Shown here: positions 32,313-38,623 of the stretch, piece by piece | How the letters are laid out: each line of letters begins with the position of its first letter | How positions within the stretch are numbered: the first letter of the stretch is position 1 | Assembly: GCA_036397635.1 (NCBI GenBank) | Contig: DASWIP010000059.1 | Coordinates: 1 to 38,623, forward strand | Direction of reading: 5' to 3' | DNA: 38,623 nucleotides | Origin: DASWIP01 sp036397635 | GTDB lineage: Bacteria > Actinomycetota > AC-67 | Made by a program: the position numbers and the translations under genes | The notes under the pieces: model-generated | Database searches by the model: none | What the model was told of the DNA's origin: nothing | Seen by the model: only the letters and a program-made list of their open reading frames with translations

Positions 32313-32749
32313 GCAGCAAGGACGCGCTGCTCGCCGAGGAGGATCGCGGCTGGCACGCGCTGTGCGCGCGCTTCGCGAGAATGCCAGAAGATGAGTTCGC
32401 GAAGCCCGGCGCGAACGGGGAGTGGACCCCGAAGGACATGATGGCGCACGTCGCCGCCTGGCACGCGCAGACCGTCGATCGCTTCGAGTGTCTTCGCACC
32501 ACGGGCGATCTACCCGATGTGCCCGACGTGGACACGTTCAACGAGCGGACCTACCAGGAGTGCAAGGACATGCCGTTGCACGATGTGCGCGCGATGTTCG
32601 AGTCTTCGCGCCATCGGTTCCGGGAGGAGATCGCCATGCTGCCGGCCGAGCCGACGGAGCGGGTGCGCATGATCGTGGCGGCCAACGGTCACGACCACTA
32701 TGACGAGCACATCCCGCAGCTCGAGGCATTCCTAGGAAGCTCCAAATGA
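32309..32749 (+). CDS. DinB/ClbS-like four-helix-bundle protein
   Basis: The 146-residue protein fits the DinB-like metal-binding fold. An N-terminal helix is followed by NGEWTPKDMMAHVAAWHAQ, with the metal-ligand His positions, and the C-terminal NGHDHYDEHIPQLEAFLG is the typical closing helix. Related families (DfsB/ClbS, maleylpyruvate isomerase N-domain) act as thiol-dependent or hydrolytic detoxification enzymes; the activity here is unknown. GTG 32309 overlaps the proA stop, and its own stop overlaps the MoxR gene (ATGA). Confidence 0.8.
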   Translation: MSSKDALLAEEDRGWHALCARFARMPEDEFAKPGANGEWTPKDMMAHVAAWHAQTVDRFECLRTTGDLPDVPDVDTFNERTYQECKDMPLHDVRAMFESSRHRFREEIAMLPAEPTERVRMIVAANGHDHYDEHIPQLEAFLGSSK

Positions 32750-33633
32750 CGACCTACCGCTTCGGCACGGTCCCCGAGGTCGTCGAGCGATTGGAGGGCG
32801 CCGGCTATCTCGCCGACGAGGCGATCGCGACCGTCGTCTTCCTCGCCGACCGGCTGGGCAAGCCGATCCTGGTCGAGGGCCCCGCGGGCACCGGTAAGAC
32901 CGAGCTGGCGAAGTCCGTCTCCACCATCCTCGGCTCCGAGTTGATCCGCCTGCAGTGCTACGAGGGCCTCGACGAGGCCAAGGCGCTCTACGAGTGGAAT
33001 TACAAGAAGCAGCTGCTGCGGATCCAGGCCGAGCAGGGGCGCGAGATGTCCTGGGAGGACGTGGAGACCAACATCTTCACCGAGGACTTCCTGCTCGAGC
33101 GGCCGCTGCTGTCGGCGATCCGCTCCGACCATCCTGTCACGTTGCTGATCGATGAGATCGACAAGGTGGACTTCGAGTTCGAGGGCCTGCTGCTCGAGCT
33201 GCTCAGTGATTTCCAGGTCTCGATCCCCGAGATGGGAACCGTGCACGCCAAGCGGATCCCGTTCGTGGTGTTGACGTCCAACAACAGCCGCGAGCTGTCC
33301 GAGGCGCTGAAGCGACGCTGCCTGTACCTATTCCTCGACTATCCGAGCATCGAGCGCGAGAAGGCGATCGTGCTGGAGCGTGTCCCCGAGATCTCCGAGA
33401 TCCTCGCCGACCAGATCGTGCGACTGGTCCGCAGCATCCGGCAGCTCGAGCTGAAGAAGGCGCCGTCGATCGCCGAGACGCTTGACTGGACGCGCACCCT
33501 GCTGCACCTGGGGATCACCGAGCTCGACGGTGGCACCGCGCAGGCGACCATGTCGGCGCTGCTGAAGTTCCAGACCGACTTCGAGAAGGTCGCCGCCCAT
33601 CTGAAGATCCCGCCGAGGCCCGGCGAGAACTAG
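32746..33633 (+). CDS. MoxR-family AAA+ ATPase (CoxD-like)
   Basis: The 295-residue ATPase has Walker A GPAGTGKTE (about 46-54), Walker B LLIDEIDKVD, sensor 1 VVLTSNNSRELSE, and an arginine region ALKRRCLYLFLDYP. MoxR ATPases act as chaperones that load metals or cofactors with a VWA partner; the CoxD/CoxE pair activates CO dehydrogenase in carboxydotrophs. Its VWA partner follows 2 bp downstream. No oxidoreductase gene is present in the window, so the client is unknown. Confidence 0.92.
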   Translation: MTTYRFGTVPEVVERLEGAGYLADEAIATVVFLADRLGKPILVEGPAGTGKTELAKSVSTILGSELIRLQCYEGLDEAKALYEWNYKKQLLRIQAEQGREMSWEDVETNIFTEDFLLERPLLSAIRSDHPVTLLIDEIDKVDFEFEGLLLELLSDFQVSIPEMGTVHAKRIPFVVLTSNNSRELSEALKRRCLYLFLDYPSIEREKAIVLERVPEISEILADQIVRLVRSIRQLELKKAPSIAETLDWTRTLLHLGITELDGGTAQATMSALLKFQTDFEKVAAHLKIPPRPGEN

Positions 33634-33635
33634 AG

Positions 33636-34988
33636 ATGCTCTCGCGGCTTCTGGAGTTCAACCACGCGCTCCGGCGCGCGGGCGTTCCGGTCGCGATCTC
33701 CGATGGCACAGACGCGATGCGCGCGCTCGCCCACATCCCACTGGAAGACCGCGAAGCGTTCCGAGCAGCTCTGTCGGCGACCATGATCAAGACCGAGGCG
33801 CATCGTCAGGCCTTCGAAACGCTGTTCGACCTGTACTTCGGCTCGGGTCGCGGGCCCGAGGCCCTCGACGAGCGCGACGCCGACGATCCCGAGCCGGGAA
33901 GCGAGGACGAGTACCTCGACGAGCTGTTCCGCGCGCTGCTCGAGGGGAACGCGGATCAGATCCGAGACCTGGCCCGGCGCGCGGTGGCGCGCTTCGGCCG
34001 CGTCGAGTCCGAGCGCGCCGGTAGCCCGTACTTCGAGTATCGCGTGTTCCGGGTTGTCGATCTGGATTCGCTGCTGCAGCGGATGATGCAAGACATCGAT
34101 CCCGGCCTGACGCCTCTGGAGGAGCGGATGTGGCGCGAGGAGTTCGAGCAGCGCCTCCGCCGCTTCCGCGAGGACGTTCAGGGAGAGGTGCGCCGCCGCC
34201 TCGCCGAGTACAAGGGCGCCGAGCAGGTCGCCAAGCACGCGGTGCGCGCGCTCCCCGAGGACCTCGAGTTCGTACGCGCGACCCGCGACGAGATCATGCA
34301 GCTGCGGCGTTCGATCGGGCCGCTCGCGCGGCGGCTGGCGACGCGGCTCGTGATGAAGCGCAAGCACGCGCGTCGCGGACGGCTGGACGTTCGCAAGACC
34401 GTGCGCGCGTCGCTGTCCACCGGGGGAGTGCCCTTCGACACTCGTTACAGGCACCGCAGCGTCCATAAGCCCGAGCTGTTCATCCTCTGCGACATCTCGG
34501 GGTCGGTGTCGGCGTTCGCGCGGTTCACGTTGATGTTCGTGCACGCGTTCCATTCGCAGTTCTCGCGCGTGCGCTCGTTCGTGTTCGTTGACACCCTGGA
34601 CGAGATCACCCATCTGTTCGACGCCGAGGATGATTTCCTGAACGCGGTGGACCGGATCAACGCCGAGGCTGATGTCGTCTGGCTTGACGGGCACTCGGAC
34701 TATGGCAACTCGTTAGAGGTCTTCTGGCGTGAGCACGGGTCCGAACTCGGCCCTCGGACCAGCGTGCTGATCCTCGGGGACGCGCGCAACAACTATCGCG
34801 ACGCGGCCGCCTGGGTGGTCAAAGAGATGCGCAAGAAGGCCAAGCGGGTGTACTGGCTGAATCCCGAGCCGGCGATGTACTGGGACACCGGCGACTCGAT
34901 CGCCGGCGACTACGCCGTCAACGCCGATGGGATGCTCGAGGTGCGCAACCTGCGCCAGCTCGAGGACTTCATCTCGCGCGTGGTGTAG
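33636..34988 (+). CDS. VWA domain protein, CoxE-like
   Basis: A 450-residue protein with a helical N-terminal half and a C-terminal VWA domain containing the MIDAS motif DISGSVS (about 286-292). The MIDAS threonine/aspartate elements are also visible (VDTLDEIT; GDARNNYRD). It is the usual partner of the preceding MoxR ATPase. An acidic linker lies near residues 70-95 (ERDADDPEPGSEDEYLDE). The start ATG 33636 follows the MoxR stop by 2 bp. The pair could mature a metalloenzyme encoded elsewhere. Confidence 0.9.
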   Translation: MLSRLLEFNHALRRAGVPVAISDGTDAMRALAHIPLEDREAFRAALSATMIKTEAHRQAFETLFDLYFGSGRGPEALDERDADDPEPGSEDEYLDELFRALLEGNADQIRDLARRAVARFGRVESERAGSPYFEYRVFRVVDLDSLLQRMMQDIDPGLTPLEERMWREEFEQRLRRFREDVQGEVRRRLAEYKGAEQVAKHAVRALPEDLEFVRATRDEIMQLRRSIGPLARRLATRLVMKRKHARRGRLDVRKTVRASLSTGGVPFDTRYRHRSVHKPELFILCDISGSVSAFARFTLMFVHAFHSQFSRVRSFVFVDTLDEITHLFDAEDDFLNAVDRINAEADVVWLDGHSDYGNSLEVFWREHGSELGPRTSVLILGDARNNYRDAAAWVVKEMRKKAKRVYWLNPEPAMYWDTGDSIAGDYAVNADGMLEVRNLRQLEDFISRVV

Positions 34989-35027
34989 CGACGTTCGATC
35001 CCGGGCCCATCAGGTTCGACAGCGTGC

Positions 35028-36533
35028 TCACAACGTGACGCCGAAGCCCGTCCCCCCGACCAGCACGTAGTGGTTCTGCGCCCGGCGGTTGTTCGAGCGG
35101 TTCGGATCGTCGAAGTGGGAGATGTTCGCGATGATCCGCACATCGCCTACCTGGCCGAGACCGTTCCACCTCAACGTGTGCGAGAACGACGCACCCGGGT
35201 TCAGGCCGATCCGAGTGTTCAGCAGGATCCGGCAATTGCCGTCGCTCGGGGTGCACGCCAGGACCAGGACGCGAGCGCGGTTGGCCCGGACCTCCCCCAA
35301 GTTGTCGACGGTCAGCGAGATCTCACGAGACCACCCGGGTCCCGGCAGGTCGGCCGCATCGGTCTGCAACGGCACGTTCGCGACCTTCAGGTCTGTGATC
35401 GCGACGTCGGGCCGCGGACGGAGCGCGAGATCCGCGTCGATCCCGGTGACGTCGACGGCCAGCTCGACGGGGATCAGGTCGGCAGTCTCGAAGCTGCTCT
35501 TGCCGTCGTACCACTCGGTCTCGTAGTCGTTCCCGGTGTACGTGAGCGTGGCCTCCGCTTCCTCCTCGGCCGGAACCGGCCGCGGATGGAAGATCGGGGA
35601 GCCGCAGTCGTTGAACGACACGGCGTAGTCGCCGGAGGGGAGCCCGCCGACGCGATACGTCCCGCCGGGACCGGTCCACGCGCTCTGGTGGACGACCTCG
35701 TCGCTGCCGACGGCCTCTACGCAGATGTCCTCGATCGGGTCGCCGTCCAGGTCGGTCAAGGTGCCCGAGATCGATCCGCCCACGATCAGCGACGCGTCCA
35801 CGCCGCTCAAGGTTTCTCCGATCGGCACGAGCAGTGGGGTCCCCGCGTCGCTGCTCGGAGCATCGTCGTACCACTCGGTGACGTAGACCTGGTTCTCGCA
35901 GTCGCTGAACTCGACAAGCACTTCGCCCTGGACCGCCGACAGCCTGTAGATGCCGTCCTCGTCCGTCTGCGCGCCGTCCACCCAGTCGAGGTAGGTGTCC
36001 TCCCACTCGGTGACCTCGGTGTAGGCCGCCACGCAGATCCCGCCGAGGGGGGCCGAGGATTCGTCGGTGACGGTCCCCTCGATCGCGCCGGGGGAGTAGA
36101 CGCTCAGCGTGAGGTTGCCGGTGCTACCCCCGAAGCCGCCGGCTTGGATGTGGTACGTCTCCCCGGCTATCACGTCGAACGACATGAAGGATGTCAGGTC
36201 GAAATTGTCGTCGTTGCACGCCAGCTCCTCGAGCGATCCGAGGTCTGCCCCCGTGTAGGCGGCGAGCGCGGTGTCGAAGTCGCTGCCCATCGTGTCTGCG
36301 CTCACCGTCGCGTCGGCCGGAGCCTCGAAGCTATACCACACCGTCGCCCCCATGGCGCACGGCAGCGGCTCACCTTCCTCGGTGGTCGCGTCGAAGGTCT
36401 CGCGGGCGTCGACGAACGGCACACTCACCGGTTCGGCGTCGGCGAAGTTGTCGTTGGCCGGTTGAGCCGCGGCCAGGCCGGGGATGGCGAGCAGAGCCGC
36501 CACTACGGCCGCGCTGATCCAGCGTCGTTGCAT
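35028..36533 (-). CDS. Secreted multidomain surface protein with carboxypeptidase-regulatory-like repeats
   Basis: The 501-residue protein has a signal peptide (1-23, cleavage after GLAAA). A first domain (about 25-150: NDNFADAEPV, ATVWYSFEAPADATV, YTGADLGSLEELACNDD) resembles bacterial PPC-like stalk domains. Two carboxypeptidase regulatory-like beta domains follow (GAIEGTVTDESSAPLGGICVAAYTE; GSISGTLTDLDGDPIEDICVEAVGS). A CARDB-like end ends at VLVGGTGFGVTL. There is no membrane anchor or sorting signal. GGAGG precedes ATG 36533 at 7 nt. Function is not known; the domain set suggests extracellular adhesion or a structural role. The gene converges on the VWA gene and is downstream of metB on the same strand. 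Confidence 0.82.
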   Translation of the reverse strand: MQRRWISAAVVAALLAIPGLAAAQPANDNFADAEPVSVPFVDARETFDATTEEGEPLPCAMGATVWYSFEAPADATVSADTMGSDFDTALAAYTGADLGSLEELACNDDNFDLTSFMSFDVIAGETYHIQAGGFGGSTGNLTLSVYSPGAIEGTVTDESSAPLGGICVAAYTEVTEWEDTYLDWVDGAQTDEDGIYRLSAVQGEVLVEFSDCENQVYVTEWYDDAPSSDAGTPLLVPIGETLSGVDASLIVGGSISGTLTDLDGDPIEDICVEAVGSDEVVHQSAWTGPGGTYRVGGLPSGDYAVSFNDCGSPIFHPRPVPAEEEAEATLTYTGNDYETEWYDGKSSFETADLIPVELAVDVTGIDADLALRPRPDVAITDLKVANVPLQTDAADLPGPGWSREISLTVDNLGEVRANRARVLVLACTPSDGNCRILLNTRIGLNPGASFSHTLRWNGLGQVGDVRIIANISHFDDPNRSNNRRAQNHYVLVGGTGFGVTL

Positions 36534-36641
36534 CGGGTTCCCTCCACGGATCCCTCGGGGGACGGGTCGCCCCCCACCTGGGAAGGGACATTCGAGCCAA
36601 AACTCCGCAATCCTTTGACCGGGGCCGGCCGGATAGTGGAT

Positions 36642-37778
36642 CTATCGCACGGCGTCGAGCGCCTGCCGGAGATCCTCGATCAGGTCGCCGGCCGCCTCGA
36701 TGCCCACGCTGAGCCGCACGAGCGCCGGATCGACTTCCAACGGCGACCCAGCCGCCGACGCGTGCGTCATCCTGCCGGGATGCTCGATCAGGGATTCGAC
36801 CGCGCCCAATGACTCGGCCAACGAGAACACCTTCGTCTTGGCCACCATGTCCAAGGCGGCGTCTTCCCCGCCGGCGCAGACGAAGCTGACCATGCCACCG
36901 AAGTCGCGCATCTGCTCGCGCGCGATCTCGTGACCGGGGTGAGCCGGCAGGCCGGGATAGAGGACCTCCTCGACGGCGGGATGCTCGCGCAGCATGACCA
37001 CGAGCTCGCGCGCATTCTGGCAGTGCCTGTCCATGCGCACGCCGAGGGTCTTGATCCCCCGGAGCACCAGCCAGCTGTCGAACGGAGAGGGGACGGCCCC
37101 GACGGCGTTCTGTAGGAAGCGCAGGCGCTCCGCGCGCGCGCCGTCGTTCAACGCGACGAACCCGCCGACCACGTCGGAATGCCCGCCGAGGTACTTGGTG
37201 GTCGAGTGTACGACGATGTCGGCGCCGAGTCCCAGCGGTTGCTGCAGGTACGGAGTCGCGAAAGTGTTGTCGACCACCACCAGCGCGCCGCGATCGCTTG
37301 CGAGCGCGCACACCGACGCGATGTCGACGATCGTCAACAGAGGATTCGTGGGTGTCTCGATCCAGATCATGCGCGTCTCGTCGCGCCAGGCGTCCATGAT
37401 CGCCTCGACGTCGGTGAGATCGACCGGCGTGTAGCCGTATCCGGCCGGCTCGAAGACCTTCGACACCAGGCGGTAGGTTCCGCCGTACGCATCGTTGGGG
37501 ATCAGAACGTGATCGCCGGGGGAGAGCAGCCGAAGCACAGCGTCCTCTGCGGCCATGCCGCTGGCGAAGGCAAGGCCGTGCTCGGCCTCCTCGAGCGACG
37601 CGAGGCAGCGCTCCAACGCGGTGCGGGTCGGGTTGCCTGTGCGCGAGTACTCGTATCCCTTGTGCTGGGCGACGGCTTCCTGCACATACGTGGAGGTCTG
37701 GTAGATCGGCGTGACGATCGCGCCGGTCGCCGGGTCCGGTTCCTGCCCGACGTGGATCGCTCTGGTCTCGAACTCCAT
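36642..37778 (-). CDS. metB: Cystathionine gamma-synthase/lyase (PLP enzyme)
   Basis: The 378-residue Cys/Met metabolism PLP enzyme starts FETRAIHVGQEPDPATGAIVTPIYQTSTY and has PLP-Lys195 in HSTTKYLGGHSDVVGG. The substrate-binding segment SLAESLGAVESLIEHPGRMTHAS is typical of the family. Sequence alone does not separate synthase (metB) from lyase (mccB/cysA-type). Its start overlaps the cbs stop by one base (TGATG), so coupling with cystathionine beta-synthase favours gamma-lyase activity in reverse transsulfuration. Confidence 0.92.
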   Translation of the reverse strand: MEFETRAIHVGQEPDPATGAIVTPIYQTSTYVQEAVAQHKGYEYSRTGNPTRTALERCLASLEEAEHGLAFASGMAAEDAVLRLLSPGDHVLIPNDAYGGTYRLVSKVFEPAGYGYTPVDLTDVEAIMDAWRDETRMIWIETPTNPLLTIVDIASVCALASDRGALVVVDNTFATPYLQQPLGLGADIVVHSTTKYLGGHSDVVGGFVALNDGARAERLRFLQNAVGAVPSPFDSWLVLRGIKTLGVRMDRHCQNARELVVMLREHPAVEEVLYPGLPAHPGHEIAREQMRDFGGMVSFVCAGGEDAALDMVAKTKVFSLAESLGAVESLIEHPGRMTHASAAGSPLEVDPALVRLSVGIEAAGDLIEDLRQALDAVR

Positions 37779-38623
37779 CAGGTCCGCCTCTGCGATAGGA
37801 ATTCCAGGACGTCGGATCGCGTGACGATGCCCACGGGGTGGCCGGCGTCGACGACCACGACCGCGGGCCCTTGCTCGAGACGCTCCACCGCAACGTCGAC
37901 GGGCTCGCCGATGCCGACGGTCGGCAGCGGCGGATCCATCACCTCGCCGACGGCCTTCTCGACCACGGCTGCGTCATCGAACACCTTCTCCATCAGCGCC
38001 CGCTCCCGCACCGATCCGGCGACCTCCGCGAAGGCGAGCGGTGGTTCGGCGCGCACGACCGGCAGCTGGGAGATGTTGAACTCTCGCATCAAGGTGATGG
38101 CCTGGCGCACGGGCTCGTCCGGGTGGATGTGCACCAGCTCCGGGATCGCCCCGCCCTTGCGTTCCAACACGTCGCCGACGGTCCGGCCGCTCGCGCGCAG
38201 GAAGCCGTAATCCGCCATCCAGTCGTCGTTATACAACTTCGAGATGTAGCCGCGCCCCGAGTCCGGGATGACCACGACCATCACGTCGTCTTCGCTGAGG
38301 CCGCGTCCCACCTTCAGCGCGGCCCAGACCGCGGTGCCGGTCGACCCGCCGACCAGGATCCCTTCGTCTCGCGTGATACGGCGAGCGGTTAGGAAAGAGT
38401 CGCGGTCCGAGACCATCACGACCTCATCGACCACGGCCCCGTCGTAGGTGTCCGGCCAGAAGTCCTCGCCGATCCCCTCGACCAGGTATGGTCGGCCGGT
38501 GCCGCCCGAGTACACCGAGCCCTCGGGGTCCGCGCCGATGACCTTGACCGCGGGGTTCTGCTCCTTGAGATAGCGGCCGATGCCCGAGATCGTGCCTCCG
38601 GTACCGATGCTCGCGACGAGGTG
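37778..38623 (-). CDS. cbs: Cystathionine beta-synthase, C-terminal part with Bateman domain (5' end outside window)
   Basis: The frame is open to the right edge, with 281 codons visible. It begins inside the PLP fold: the phosphate-binding loop GTGGTISGIGRYLKE, then the C-terminal half of the fold with VVVIPDSGRGYISKLYND. A two-CBS-domain (Bateman) module follows (about 155-280: IHPDEPVRQAITLMREFNISQLPV; GEPVDVAVERLEQGPAVVVVDAGHPVGIVTRSDVLEF). The C-terminal Bateman module is the regulatory part that distinguishes Cbs from CysK. Together with metB it makes the homocysteine-to-cysteine route. The catalytic Lys is outside the window. Confidence 0.93.
   Translation of the reverse strand, partial: HLVASIGTGGTISGIGRYLKEQNPAVKVIGADPEGSVYSGGTGRPYLVEGIGEDFWPDTYDGAVVDEVVMVSDRDSFLTARRITRDEGILVGGSTGTAVWAALKVGRGLSEDDVMVVVIPDSGRGYISKLYNDDWMADYGFLRASGRTVGDVLERKGGAIPELVHIHPDEPVRQAITLMREFNISQLPVVRAEPPLAFAEVAGSVRERALMEKVFDDAAVVEKAVGEVMDPPLPTVGIGEPVDVAVERLEQGPAVVVVDAGHPVGIVTRSDVLEFLSQRRT

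Noticed and set aside
32746..34988. Carbon monoxide dehydrogenase operon
   Set aside because: Only the CoxD/CoxE-like accessory pair is here; no large, medium or small subunit gene is in the window.
35070..36812. 580-codon plus-strand frame opposite the secreted repeat protein
   Set aside because: The minus-strand frame has a signal peptide, SD and domain repeats; the plus frame has none of these.

Overview
The window comes from the chromosome of a high-GC Actinomycetota bacterium, probably from a deep branch rather than a well-studied genus. The evidence is gene order. The run tig-clpP-clpX-valS-folC-ndk-mreBCD-mrdA-rodA-rne/rng-rplU-rpmA-obgE-proB-proA is the classic actinobacterial housekeeping order known from Streptomyces and relatives. 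The Ada/AlkA fusion followed directly by ogt matches the mycobacterial alkA-ogt pair. Several genes appear to be read from leaderless or nearly leaderless promoters, which is common in this phylum.

Layout. Positions 1-876 hold the right-hand part of an IS481-type insertion sequence that ends 1-2 bp from the 3' end of a tRNA-His gene. Next comes a minus-strand group of four tRNAs (His, Arg, Gly, Pro). Between them lies a small Pro/Thr-rich secreted protein that ends in an MPVTG sortase-like signal and appears to use a CTG start. Positions 1919-5208 are the protein quality-control block tig-clpP-clpX. A J-domain protein is convergent to it. valS-folC (6039-9997) follows, with a leader that can be drawn as an attenuator. 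An alkylation-repair operon on the minus strand (ada-alkA fusion, ogt) is separated from ndk-radC by an intergenic region holding a perfect 36-bp palindrome. An unknown secreted protein and a cell-wall amidase lie on the minus strand just before the rod-shape and elongasome operon mreB-mreC-mreD-mrdA-rodA. RNase E/G and ribosomal proteins L21 and L27 follow.

The accessory island is 24216-28567. It holds two tandem copies of a two-gene module on the minus strand. Each copy has a TTGACA promoter with an overlapping palindrome, a small secreted six-cysteine peptide, and an overlapping subtilisin-like (S8, KP-43-like) secreted protease. The promoter regions share a 29-nt identical block, and the protease C-termini are nearly identical while the N-termini diverge.

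After the island come obgE-proB-proA, a DinB-like protein, and a MoxR-type AAA ATPase with a CoxE-like VWA protein, joined by short overlaps or very short gaps. A secreted repeat-domain protein and a cbs-metB transsulfuration operon (cbs cut by the right edge) complete the window.

The observations most worth following are: (1) an Amidase_3 cell-wall hydrolase whose first zinc-binding motif (DAGHGG) sits at the extreme C-terminus, giving an apparent circular permutation; (2) the duplicated six-Cys peptide plus protease module, which I cannot match to a named system; (3) the 36-bp palindrome between the repair operon and ndk; (4) the valS leader; (5) the hidden MPVTG protein. All calls come from reading the sequence; no database search was run.
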